Shown piece by piece: positions 35,368 to 44,199 of a DNA stretch of 64,000 nucleotides. The stretch is from Acidobacteriota bacterium (GTDB lineage: Bacteria > Acidobacteriota > Blastocatellia > Pyrinomonadales > Pyrinomonadaceae). The DNA lies in contig JAIVJV010000012.1 of assembly GCA_020199835.1 (NCBI GenBank), positions 1-64,000 on the forward strand, in the 5' to 3' direction. The position numbers and the translations under genes were made by a program. The notes under the pieces were generated by a model that was not told the origin of the DNA, did no database searches, and worked only from the letters and a program-made list of their open reading frames with translations. Position 1 is the stretch's first letter. Each line of letters begins with the position of its first letter.

Positions 35368-35859
35368 ATGCACATTGCTCTATCCACCACGCAGATACCT
35401 CCTGCTACATCCAAGCCGCAGGAAATAATTGCGATCGTTGACCTGTCACAGGAACGAGCCCTGGAACTACTGGCGCTAATGAATGACATTACTCTTCGCG
35501 CCACTAACTCCTGCACCACTTTCCGTATTTCAAGCTTTGAGCGCGATGCTCTTATCGTTCCGGCGTATGCACTCAAGGAACTGCCCGCAGCAAACGATTT
35601 TTTAGTACTGCCCGAAGACTACTCCGTCACTGCAATTACGCCTATCAAGCTCATACATGCTAACGTAATGCCCCTTTACACAAATTGGAGCGCAACCGAC
35701 GAAAACGAGCGCTTTGTCCTCACCACCGCCGACCTCACCTCACAACTTCTCAAACTCATTGCTCGCGGCCAATCACTCCCGCCAGGAAGCACTAACGCCA
35801 CTCTGAACACCCTCTCAACCAATGCCGTCATCATCGCGGAGCAAGAATGGCTCCATTGA
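35368..35859 (+). CDS. Hypothetical protein, 163 aa
   Basis: A mixed alpha/beta protein (IAIVDLSQERALELLALM, FLVLPEDYSV, FVLTTADLTSQLLKLIARG). It precedes the radical SAM gene by 134 bases on the same strand. Not recognised. Confidence 0.55.
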   Translation: MHIALSTTQIPPATSKPQEIIAIVDLSQERALELLALMNDITLRATNSCTTFRISSFERDALIVPAYALKELPAANDFLVLPEDYSVTAITPIKLIHANVMPLYTNWSATDENERFVLTTADLTSQLLKLIARGQSLPPGSTNATLNTLSTNAVIIAEQEWLH

Positions 35860-35993
35860 CGTTCACCTTTCCAACTCAACAAAACGCGGCCAGCAGCCGC
35901 CCGATGAACTAAAGAACCGGCTTCGCTCATCGGCTGGGAGAAAACCTCCTCCGACTGAACCACTGCTCGCACATCATCACGCAATGGTGGAAT

Positions 35994-36974
35994 ATGCACG
36001 TACTTCTTATCCAAGTAGATGGAAAGCTTCCAAACCTTGCCCTGATGAAACTGGCGCACTGGCACCGGTCGCAAGGTCACAGAGTCACGCTAATCAGGCG
36101 ACGCCGACGCGATTTATTTGACTCGGCCTACGATACAGTCTTTGCTTCCGCGATCTTCAGCGACAGCAACAAGTTCTTTCCCCAAATTAGAAGCGACTGG
36201 CCGAACGTCATCTTTGGCGGCACCGGAACCGCCAACCGACTGACTGTGGAATCACTCATTGGCAAGGATTACGAATTCTACGATTATCACGACTATCCGG
36301 ATTTCACAGAATCTATTGGTTTCACGAAACGCGGCTGCCGCCTGAGCTGCAAATTCTGTGTAGTCCCGCAAAAAGAAGGCAAGCCTTACTTCTTAAACTC
36401 GATCAACAATATCTGGCGCGGCGCACCATATCCTCGAAAACTACACCTACTCGATAACGACTTTTTCGGACACGAATCATGGCGCGATCACATCCGCGAA
36501 ATAATCGACGGAAATTTTCACGTTTGCCTCTCTCAAGGAATTAACGTCCGCATGATTACCACCGAGACCGCAGAGGCTCTCGCATCAATCCAATACCGAA
36601 ATACAGCCTTCAATCGCAGAGTGATTTATTGCGCCTGGGACATGCTAAAAGACGAGCAGGTGTTCTTTACAGGAATTAATAAACTCGAAAAAGCCGGTAT
36701 TCCATCATCACACGTTCGGGCTTACATGCTGATCGGTTTCGACAAACACGAAACGTGGGACCGCATCTGGTATCGATTCAATCGAATGGTCGAGCGAGAC
36801 ATAGAACCCTACGCGATGGTCTTCCATAAACCTGGCGAATCACCGCGTGCCGATCTCAAATGCTTTCAGCGCTGGACCAACCGCGGTCTATACCGAATCG
36901 TTCCCTGGGCTGACTACCGCCGCCAAACCAAGAGCGATGAGAGTGTCGCTGCCTGGCACCGCGCCGCCGCCTAA
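35994..36974 (+). CDS. Radical SAM enzyme
   Basis: 326 residues. The N-terminal 90 residues look like the Rossmann cap of B12-binding-type radical SAM proteins (HVLLIQVDGKLPNLALMK, VFASAIFSDS, VIFGGTGT). The [4Fe-4S] cluster site is CRLSCKFC (C115, C119, C122), followed by a TIM-barrel with LHLLDNDFFG and AYMLIGFD. It would cleave S-adenosylmethionine to a radical. The substrate is unknown. Its position among DNA-modification genes makes a nucleic-acid modification plausible but unproven. Confidence 0.85.
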   Translation: MHVLLIQVDGKLPNLALMKLAHWHRSQGHRVTLIRRRRRDLFDSAYDTVFASAIFSDSNKFFPQIRSDWPNVIFGGTGTANRLTVESLIGKDYEFYDYHDYPDFTESIGFTKRGCRLSCKFCVVPQKEGKPYFLNSINNIWRGAPYPRKLHLLDNDFFGHESWRDHIREIIDGNFHVCLSQGINVRMITTETAEALASIQYRNTAFNRRVIYCAWDMLKDEQVFFTGINKLEKAGIPSSHVRAYMLIGFDKHETWDRIWYRFNRMVERDIEPYAMVFHKPGESPRADLKCFQRWTNRGLYRIVPWADYRRQTKSDESVAAWHRAAA

Positions 36975-37260
36975 AGAAACCCTTAGCAGCCGCTGGAACT
37001 AAAAATCGCAACGGCTTTAGAAAACTCACGAGATCGCTCTTAGCGCCTGACCTTCGGCACCGAACCTGATGGCACTACAAAAGACGACACCAGGTTAAAG
37101 ACTGTTTGCGATCCCGCGGTAGGTCCGGGCGCATGCTGCTCCAGGCAAGTAATTACTCGCTTTGTTTGTATGGGCAGGATAAGCAGACTCCCCCGGCTCG
37201 CGCTTATCGAGTGGATGACCGTGGGCAGGGGGCTTCTATCTCGGAAAAGGACGAAACGGA

Positions 37261-37869
37261 ATGATCAATAATTCGCTGCTGCAACGCATCGAGTTTGGCT
37301 TCACGCGGACGGCTTGTTCCTGCGATGAAGACGTTCTCAACTGCTACTTTGTTCCTGGCTATTTAATCCCCGATGACCTGTCTCGACTCGCGGACCATCT
37401 GAGCGTGGAAAATATTTTCGATCTAGCCAGGGATTATCTACTGGCTTCTCCTGGTCCAATCGTCGGGCTGAATACTGGGGAGACGTTTAGGATACCGACT
37501 TTGGTTCCCGCTCGACGCAAAGAGGGCGGCTGTCGATTCCTGGACCATAACGACCGTTGCTCCATACATGCGGTCGCTCCATTTGCTTGTGCCTTTGCTG
37601 ATGTTCATCTCTTAGGGGAAGAAGTGGACCGGCGTTCAGCATCTGGCTTGCGAGCGATTATGCTTGATCATCGAACGAATGGGATTTACTCACAGTGCTG
37701 GATGTATCTATTCCAACGACAACAACTCGCTCCTGATGTTGTCCAGCAACGCATGCTCATGCAACCGGCTCTGACTCTCATTAAATCAGGGTTGCCGCTG
37801 GCTGTCGTCAAAACAACAAAAGCCTGGTCCCTCGGGCGTATCCTCGGTGCCAATCAATCCGATCAATAA
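37261..37869 (+). CDS. YkgJ-like cysteine-cluster protein
   Basis: 202 residues with spaced cysteines ACSCDEDVLNC, GGCRFLDHNDRCSIHAVAPFACAF and SQCW, matching the CxxCxxxC-type clusters of the YkgJ/UPF0153 family thought to bind Zn or Fe-S. AAAAGGA at 37244-37250 precedes the ATG. The 286-bp gap upstream has no gene. Function unknown. Confidence 0.7.
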   Translation: MINNSLLQRIEFGFTRTACSCDEDVLNCYFVPGYLIPDDLSRLADHLSVENIFDLARDYLLASPGPIVGLNTGETFRIPTLVPARRKEGGCRFLDHNDRCSIHAVAPFACAFADVHLLGEEVDRRSASGLRAIMLDHRTNGIYSQCWMYLFQRQQLAPDVVQQRMLMQPALTLIKSGLPLAVVKTTKAWSLGRILGANQSDQ

Positions 37870-37920
37870 GAAGCGGCCATTACAACTCGAATTATCATAG
37901 CGACCACACGGAGTAAAACA

Positions 37921-38178
37921 ATGGACATCTTATGCCCAATCTGTGCTGAACCAGTCGATAATGACGAACTTCACTCATACGCTAAGGAAATCCAATCCAC
38001 TTACCGAGCTGTCGCTGCCGACTATCGCCAACGTGGATGCAAGGCAATCGGCATGAACCACACTACCAATTCATCATCAGCTGTAGCAGCAAATGCTCGT
38101 GTGGTATATGACATCCTCGGCGACGATATGGACGGTGCAATGGCTGAATTCGCTGATGGTACAAATACATTTGACTGA
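37921..38178 (+). CDS. Small zinc-ribbon protein, 85 aa
   Basis: Begins MDILCPICAEPVDNDELH, a CPxC knuckle followed by a helical region with a third Cys (QRGC) and an acidic tail. Similar small proteins occur in phages and plasmids. CGGAG at 37910-37914 is the ribosome site. It lies 15 bases before the methyltransferase gene. Confidence 0.6.
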   Translation: MDILCPICAEPVDNDELHSYAKEIQSTYRAVAADYRQRGCKAIGMNHTTNSSSAVAANARVVYDILGDDMDGAMAEFADGTNTFD

Positions 38179-38193
38179 GCAGGTGCGGCTCGT

Positions 38194-39504
38194 ATGAACA
38201 CGGTTCCTCACCGCAAGTACAGTCCGAGCGAAGAAGAGCTACAAACAGACCTGTGCTCCAAATCTCAATGCACGAATCTTCCCACACAAGGACAGCTCCT
38301 TCTCCCACTACTTGAAACTATTCACCAGGCAGGCGGCCAAGCAAAACCAAATGAAGTCTATGACGCACTTGCCACCAAAATACAATTACCGCAGTGGTTG
38401 CGCGAACTCCGCGCGCTTGCAGGAAGAGCCGGCGAAATCAATGTCTGGGAGAGACGTGTCCGAAACACCCGCCAACACGCGGTTGAACAAGGATTTATCG
38501 ACAACAGCCCAGAGCGCTGGCGCCGAAACCTCTGGGAATTAACCCTCGCGGGAAAGGAAGGACTCCGCAACTGTAAACCAGGAATTATTATTACCGTCTT
38601 TAGTACCGATCTCGGCACAGCACTTTTAGCCGAGGCAGAGACGGCCGTGCAATTCATCCAAGACAGTTCCATCAATCTTATTCTGACGTCACCGCCTTAC
38701 CCACTTATTACACAAAAGGCTTACGGCAATAGACACCCTCGAGCATACGTTGAATGGCTCAGTGAACTCGCCGCCTCATGGAAACAGAAGCTCGCCGACA
38801 CCGGCTCCTTAGTAATCAACCTTGCGGATGTTTTCAATCCCGGCTCTCCATCTCTTTCTCTCTACCAAGAACGTCTCTTAATAAATCTTTGCGACAACCT
38901 CGGATATTCACTCGCACAAAAATTCTATTGGGAAAATCCTTCCAAGCTTCCTTCACCGGCTGAGTGGGTATGTGTAAGGCGTATCCGCGTCACTCCATCA
39001 ATTGAACAAATCTACTGGCTCACAAAGAACCCAGCGATAGCGACCGCAAACAATCGACACATCCTCCGACCATATTCCCAGAGCATGCTCCATCGCCTCG
39101 CCCAAGGCGGCGAACCAACCGAGCAAGCAAGACCATCCGGATTTACATTCAAGCAAAATGCGTTTAGCACAAACAATGGCGGCAGCATTCCTCATAATCT
39201 TCTGATCGCCTCAAACACCGAATCCAACGACGAATACACGAGGCGCTGTCGTCAAAACAATCTCCCCATTCACCCAGCTCGCTTTCCCACAGCCCTACCT
39301 GACATCATGATTCGCCTTCTTACCGAAGAGAATCACATAGTTTGGGATCCATTCGCCGGCAGCGGCGTAACGGCCCAGGTGGCGGAACATCTCGGACGGC
39401 GCTGGATAATCAATGAAAGATCACTAACCTATCTGCAAGGTGCGGCATTACGCTTCTCTCGAAACCCCTCACTCAAAACTTACTTCGACCAGCACGCTGC
39501 ATAG
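38194..39504 (+). CDS. Mrr_N domain fused to a beta-class DNA amino-methyltransferase
   Basis: 436 residues. Residues about 30-130 form a winged helix like the Mrr restriction N-terminal domain (QLLLPLLETIHQAGGQAKPNEVYDAL begins it). The methyltransferase has TSPPYPL (motif IV, near 166) before DPFAGSGVTAQVAEHLGR (motif I, near 384), the beta-class order, so the product is N4-methylcytosine or N6-methyladenine. The Mrr_N part probably binds DNA. No nuclease is adjacent. Confidence 0.85.
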   Translation: MNTVPHRKYSPSEEELQTDLCSKSQCTNLPTQGQLLLPLLETIHQAGGQAKPNEVYDALATKIQLPQWLRELRALAGRAGEINVWERRVRNTRQHAVEQGFIDNSPERWRRNLWELTLAGKEGLRNCKPGIIITVFSTDLGTALLAEAETAVQFIQDSSINLILTSPPYPLITQKAYGNRHPRAYVEWLSELAASWKQKLADTGSLVINLADVFNPGSPSLSLYQERLLINLCDNLGYSLAQKFYWENPSKLPSPAEWVCVRRIRVTPSIEQIYWLTKNPAIATANNRHILRPYSQSMLHRLAQGGEPTEQARPSGFTFKQNAFSTNNGGSIPHNLLIASNTESNDEYTRRCRQNNLPIHPARFPTALPDIMIRLLTEENHIVWDPFAGSGVTAQVAEHLGRRWIINERSLTYLQGAALRFSRNPSLKTYFDQHAA

Positions 39505-39700
39505 GGTCCCCCTTGAACTCTCAGGCCGCGTGGCCTTGCTGCACCCTGGTGCGTCACCCGTCAAATGAAAATTAAGAGCCTTCCCACCTCTCCCGGTTGC
39601 TCGTAACCGCCCTGCTTGGCGGCCACCACCCAAATCCCAAAAACAAAGCGGATACCACCGCGGAACGATCGACGCATCATGAGTGAAGAACTTGAACCCA

Positions 39701-40021
39701 ATGACCACCTACACAATCACTGAACGCGACCGCTGCGCTGCTGCCGGCGACGTCACAAAAAACGGCGTCGTCTTCGACTACGAGCTTGTAAGTATCAACG
39801 GCGCTCACTTCACCTTGATTCGCGAACCCCACCACACCGACGATGACATCCGAATCGCTGAAGAACATGTTCGCCGCGACCACGATGTGGTCCAACTTTC
39901 TGTGGCGCGCCTCGAATCCTCCGACGAAGATCCAACCAGCATGACTTCCGTCCACGTAAATTGCTCTCAATGCGGCACACTCTACAGGTTCCCCGCCACC
40001 CGAGATCAATTTCAACGTTAA
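39701..40021 (+). CDS. Hypothetical protein, 106 aa
   Basis: Start at ATG 39701 (MTTYTITERDRCAAAGDV). Acidic, His-rich centre (EPHHTDDDIRIAEEHVRRDHD) and a C-terminal CSQC that may be half of a zinc site. The gap 39505-39700 holds only two small hairpins (GGCC/GGCC, GCAC/GTGC). Not recognised. Confidence 0.5.
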   Translation: MTTYTITERDRCAAAGDVTKNGVVFDYELVSINGAHFTLIREPHHTDDDIRIAEEHVRRDHDVVQLSVARLESSDEDPTSMTSVHVNCSQCGTLYRFPATRDQFQR

Positions 40022-40250
40022 CTCCTACAAAACATATTTCCCGCACTCCCTATCCCGCGCGCGCCGTCCTTACCCAGGGAAACGTCTGTGCCCTGTGCCT
40101 ACCACAACTCGAAGACGTAAGACCATTTCTCGCGCCTTACATGCTCTAAGACCAGCTTTATCAACCCCTGCCACATCGCTTTCCACCGAAGAGCCGAAGA
40201 GCCCAACTCCCCGGTTGCACAACTCGCCTCACACATTTAGGAGTAACCGC

Positions 40251-40512
40251 ATGCTTGATACATCTTTGGAGATTGTCATCCTGCTACCCAACGGAGGCTC
40301 GCTACGATGCGGACCAGGTGAGGACATAAGCACGGCGGATACATCCGCATCTGTGATGCTGACGAAATGAAATCATCTACTGGGACAAAGCCAAATGGGC
40401 CGACGCACCGGAGCTAGTCGTGGGAGCCGTCTTCGCGTCAGCACTGACTCCCATTGGCCAGTTATTCGCCCAAGCCGGACGATCACAGATTGTTGGAGAT
40501 CATTGGGAATGA
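40251..40512 (+). pseudogene. Small gene broken by two frameshifts
   Basis: AGGAG at 40239-40243 precedes ATG 40251. The frame reads MLDTSLEIVILLPNGGSLRC then GPGEDISTA; the sense continues in a second frame as GYIRICDADE (near 40336) and in a third as EIIYWDKAKWADAPELVVG to a stop at 40510. Joined, it would be about 87 residues and resembles small phage proteins with YxRIxDxDGxEIxYWD. The length is 262 bases, one more than a multiple of three. Real decay or assembly indels are both possible. Confidence 0.55.
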
Positions 40513-40631
40513 CGGAATAAGGCACGTCGTCTTGCCCGCTTCCTCAGTAGGTAAACACTTCAGACGTTATAAAAAAGAAACGGCCAGTACCCTACGAAGC
40601 AGCAATTCAAAAACCGCATCGGAGTTAGCTT

Positions 40632-41447
40632 ATGCTTACCTCATACAGATTCTTCACCCCCTTTGCGATCACAATAGTTCTGATCGCCCTGACCGCCCTC
40701 TTACCGTTATCTACCAAAGCTCAAAATAAGCCACACCACAAATCACCGATTACCGCTACTCAAGCCACGCCAGTCAACCCGACCGACACCCAACAGGTCA
40801 TCGAGCATTTCGCGAAATTGAACGATTCAGCATTTCCCGCATGGCTTCGCTCAAGGCTATCCTCAACAACCCGTCACCAACCAACTGATAATAGTTTTGC
40901 CCGCGCAACGTGGCTGGCTCAACTCCATATCGTTCAGGATCGAACGACGTGCGAGCGCCTCCAACAACAGGCAACTCCGGTCCTAAGACTATTTGGTAGA
41001 GAAACCTCGATTCAGTTCTTTATCTACTTGGACAACTATCCAAATATGCAGACGATTGCCGAATCCTATTTGGGAGTTTCAACAGGACTCCTCGAAGTAT
41101 TGAAGCGAGATACACCTGATAACGCCCAATTGAACGGACTCGTCGCACACGAACTCGCCAGAGGTATTCAAAGGGAAGGATTTATAACAGCTTGGAAAAA
41201 CGAAGACTCTCAGACACTCAGAGCGTATGAGCTTTTCTATGATGCAGTCGCAACCGCTTCGATGAATTACTTGCGTATGCCATCCCAACAGTACGCCGTA
41301 ATCCTCGAACGCATGATCGCCCACGGCAGAGGACACAACACGGATCGCACACGCCACCCAGCTTTAGAACAACGTCAATCGCTTATTCGAACCATCAGCG
41401 TTGCTCATTCGCCTATAACTGAGATCACCATCAACCAACTCTACTAG
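40632..41447 (+). CDS. Secreted M48-like peptidase with a degenerate zinc site
   Basis: 271 residues with a signal peptide (hydrophobic run about residues 8-29, then AQN). The core resembles M48 metallopeptidases (SIQFFIYLDNYPNMQTIAES, GLVAHELARGIQREG). The zinc motif HExxH reads HELAR: the second histidine is Arg, so catalysis is doubtful and a binding role is possible. The stop is one base before the recombinase ATG at 41449. Confidence 0.65.
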   Translation: MLTSYRFFTPFAITIVLIALTALLPLSTKAQNKPHHKSPITATQATPVNPTDTQQVIEHFAKLNDSAFPAWLRSRLSSTTRHQPTDNSFARATWLAQLHIVQDRTTCERLQQQATPVLRLFGRETSIQFFIYLDNYPNMQTIAESYLGVSTGLLEVLKRDTPDNAQLNGLVAHELARGIQREGFITAWKNEDSQTLRAYELFYDAVATASMNYLRMPSQQYAVILERMIAHGRGHNTDRTRHPALEQRQSLIRTISVAHSPITEITINQLY

Positions 41448-41448
41448 C

Positions 41449-42339
41449 ATGATGCGACGCAATGGCCCTCCACTCACCAAGCTCTTTCTGAGCTATCTCG
41501 CCATCGAAAAAGGGCTTTCTCAAAACACCATAGCTAACTATGCTAATGACCTCGCGCGACTAACTCATTTCGCCCACCAAGCACATAAGCCAATAGAACA
41601 GCTACGAGCCCGCGAACTCAGACAATTCATCGCGCAGCTAAACCGGGAACGCTTATCTCCAGCTACGATTCGTAGAGTTGCAAGCACCATTCGAGGTTTT
41701 TACGCATTTTTAGTCCTTGACGACTACATAGACAATCCGCCAACAGACGATCTCAACACTCCACCACCAGTTTCCTACCTCCCAAACTTCCTCACCGAAA
41801 CGCAGATTCACGCACTCTTTGGAATCCCTGACGTCTCCAGCGCGGAAGGACTCAGAGACCGCGCGATCCTCGAACTCATGTACGCGGCCGGTTTACGCGT
41901 AACCGAAGTATTGTCGTTGCTGCACAAACATATCGATCTTCGTAACGGCCTACTCACTTGTGTCGGCAAAGGCAGAAAAGAGCGAACCATCCCATTCGGT
42001 AGAAGTGCAGCATTTGCAATTGAAAACTATGTTGCAGCAAAACCCTTCGCTCTCAAGACTCCTAATTCCCATTTATTTCTCCATAACCAAAAGCCCCTCA
42101 CGCGACAATTTCTCTGGACCTTAATTTCGCGATACGGAGCAGCAGCAACAATCGACCCTATTTCACCGCACACACTAAGGCATACATTTGCTACTCATCT
42201 TCTTCAACATGGCGCTGAACTCAAACACGTACAGGCTTTACTAGGCCACGCCGATATCTCAACCACTGCTATTTACACGCATATCAGCGAAAAGTACTTA
42301 CGCAGGTCCTATAGCAAACATCATCCGCGAGCCACGTAG
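41449..42339 (+). CDS. XerC/D-type tyrosine recombinase
   Basis: 296 residues: the SAM-like N-terminal domain (LFLSYLAIEKGLSQNTIANY) and the catalytic domain with AAGLRVTE (R150), GKGRKERTIP (Lys), PHTLRHTFATHLL (His-x-x-Arg), LLGHADIST (His) and the IYTHIS nucleophilic Tyr. It resolves or integrates DNA by strand exchange. Full length and all catalytic residues are present. It may maintain or mobilise the element, as att or dif sites were not found. Confidence 0.92.
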   Translation: MMRRNGPPLTKLFLSYLAIEKGLSQNTIANYANDLARLTHFAHQAHKPIEQLRARELRQFIAQLNRERLSPATIRRVASTIRGFYAFLVLDDYIDNPPTDDLNTPPPVSYLPNFLTETQIHALFGIPDVSSAEGLRDRAILELMYAAGLRVTEVLSLLHKHIDLRNGLLTCVGKGRKERTIPFGRSAAFAIENYVAAKPFALKTPNSHLFLHNQKPLTRQFLWTLISRYGAAATIDPISPHTLRHTFATHLLQHGAELKHVQALLGHADISTTAIYTHISEKYLRRSYSKHHPRAT

Positions 42340-42352
42340 CGCCCTACCTTCC

Positions 42353-42570
42353 ATGAGCCAGTCAGACCCGAACCGTCCAAGAAACAATGCTCCAAATCAT
42401 GGCGGAGCTATACGACACTTGGAATCAGGGAAACTCTTGCAAAATATGATGCGGTGGGAACAGCCTTTGTCCTCGTCGTGTTATTATCATTGGCCCTTGC
42501 TGTCCAGTTGAGCCTTGACTGTAAAAAGCTTTTTGTCCAAAGAGACAAACTCAGAGCCGTATCCAGGTAA
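42353..42570 (+). pseudogene. Small membrane protein gene broken by a frameshift
   Basis: ATG 42353 gives MSQSDPNRPRNNAPNHGG, then the sense moves to another frame that reads TTLGIRETLAKYDAVGTAF followed by a hydrophobic helix (VLVVLLSLALAVQLSL) and KKLFVQRDKLRAVSR to TAA at 42568. The total of 218 bases is not a multiple of three. Further fragments (KQFLEDLGVRHFTFVVPE near 42575) suggest degraded coding sequence up to 42764. Confidence 0.45.
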
Positions 42571-42764
42571 ACAATTTCTTGAGGATCTCGGGGTGCGGCA
42601 TTTCACTTTCGTAGTTCCGGAATAAATCGGCGGCTAGGTCAACATACTGACCAAGACCGATAAATATTTTGAAGTTGAAGTACCCCAGAAGGGTTCACAT
42701 CTTAGCGTGGTTCCAAAAACAGGCACACAACCAGTAAACTCTAAACGCACCAGGTCCATAATCC

Positions 42765-43292
42765 ATGACAACCCACAGCAGCGAACTACTTACCCAACTC
42801 GAGGACGCACTTAGTGATACTCACGGCGCCGGCCCAGGGGAACCCGCCCTTCGATATCATTACAGCAACCCGGCCGACCTCGCAGCGCTTAAAGAATTTA
42901 CAACCCGCCATGCCACAAACGTACTCCTTTACCAAATTCCATTCGGGGTTGCAGTCAAAGGCAAAGTAGTCACTCTTATTTGTGATGGCCTGTTAGAGAC
43001 GATGGGCCAACCTTCAATCAACAAAGAAGAGCGATCACGAAAACTGCACCGGTTCGTAACCCAACGTTCCGCTCGTAACATCCGCATGATCGTTTTGGCC
43101 GACGTTCACAACCTATCCACAGGTTCACGTCGGCGACCACTCCTCTCAGACTTCTACGCCCTAGTATCTTTTTTGAAAAGCGATGGAATGCCTGTGAACA
43201 CAACTGTGCTATTCACCGGAGAACAAGACATCCTCGAACCTCTAATCCAGCAAGACTCTTGGCTCATTCGACGTTTCTCTGCATTGCTTTAA
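42765..43292 (+). CDS. TniB-like AAA protein lacking a P-loop
   Basis: 175 residues. The second half follows the TniB/AAA_22 pattern: IRMIVLADVHNL (Walker B position), LSDFYALVSFLKSDG, TTVLFTGEQDILEPLIQQDS and IRRF (sensor 2-like Arg). No GxxGxGKT occurs, and at 175 residues it is much shorter than TniB (about 300). It may be a 5'-truncated remnant or a non-ATPase adaptor. No TniA transposase is adjacent. The preceding 200 bases look degraded. Confidence 0.55.
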   Translation: MTTHSSELLTQLEDALSDTHGAGPGEPALRYHYSNPADLAALKEFTTRHATNVLLYQIPFGVAVKGKVVTLICDGLLETMGQPSINKEERSRKLHRFVTQRSARNIRMIVLADVHNLSTGSRRRPLLSDFYALVSFLKSDGMPVNTTVLFTGEQDILEPLIQQDSWLIRRFSALL

Positions 43293-43385
43293 TCCTATAT
43301 CAATCCTACCAGCGAACCCCTGAACACAAGCAACTGATTCCAATCCCGACGCAAAACCAAAGCCGACTCTGCACAAAACGTTCAC

Positions 43386-43480
43386 AGTCTAAAACAGACT
43401 AATGCCTATAACCTAGACCCGGCTTTGCCTCAAAAGTCGGATTATTGGGCGACTTTTGGGGCAGACTGCGTTTCTGCCCC
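43386..43480 (+). terminator. Three consecutive hairpins between genes
   Basis: AGTCT 43386-43390 with AGACT 43396-43400; AAAAGTCG 43432-43439 with CGACTTTT 43450-43457; GGGGCAGA 43458-43465 with TCTGCCCC 43473-43480. The second and third are perfect 8-bp stems placed end to end. They may terminate the TniB-like transcript; the T-run lies within the second stem rather than after it. Confidence 0.5.
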
Positions 43481-43628
43481 ACTTAAACGCTCGTCCGAAT
43501 AACGAAGCGGACAACAGAATCAGACATGCGACTCATTAGATACTTCCACCGCCTTTGTCAGGCGATTGCAATTGACTTCTGGCTGGAGGATTAACCCTCT
43601 CGCCAAAACGCATCTCCTCCGCGTAACC

Positions 43629-44165
43629 ATGAAAACCGTCACACCCGCACAACTTCTTGACGCCTACAGCGTACTTCACCCAACAGAGCACAAGACTCCT
43701 GAGCACCAAGATCCCTCCGCTGCCCGCGCAGATCTTGAGCGCATCTTCGATAACTGGCTCAAACGTTATCTCGATAACCCACAGCTGGCTCTAAGCATCG
43801 CCAAAACGAACTGGGGCGGAAAAGTAACCACCGCCCTCTTCAAAGCACTCGGAATCAAACAGCCGAAAACAAAATCCGCGATGCTACGAGCCCTAATGGA
43901 AATGAACGAAATTGTCGGTCAGTATTGCTTTCCAACTGGAATCGTTTACGCTGACAAGACCCGAGAGGACCCAACGACCCGCGACTACAAACGCCTCGGA
44001 TACCTCAATTACGCAACACTCATCCTCACATTGGAACCCGACTGCAAAGGCGACGTGGCTCACTACGTCACAGCCGAAGCAGCAAAACTTCAAGCCATGA
44101 GAGGCCAACGATTTTCAATCGCCGGCAACATGCAAGTAACACTCGGCAGCGACATCGCCGCATAA
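43629..44165 (+). CDS. Hypothetical protein, 178 aa
   Basis: Start at ATG 43629 (MKTVTPAQLLDAYSVLHPTE); an upstream in-frame TTG at 43566 is less likely. Helical, with KTNWGGKVTTALFKALGIK and a later YKRLGYLNYATLILTLE. It precedes the second cytosine methyltransferase by 34 bases. Not recognised. Confidence 0.55.
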   Translation: MKTVTPAQLLDAYSVLHPTEHKTPEHQDPSAARADLERIFDNWLKRYLDNPQLALSIAKTNWGGKVTTALFKALGIKQPKTKSAMLRALMEMNEIVGQYCFPTGIVYADKTREDPTTRDYKRLGYLNYATLILTLEPDCKGDVAHYVTAEAAKLQAMRGQRFSIAGNMQVTLGSDIAA

Positions 44166-44199
44166 AGCCCCGACGTACAGCGACGGCCCACGGTTAGCC

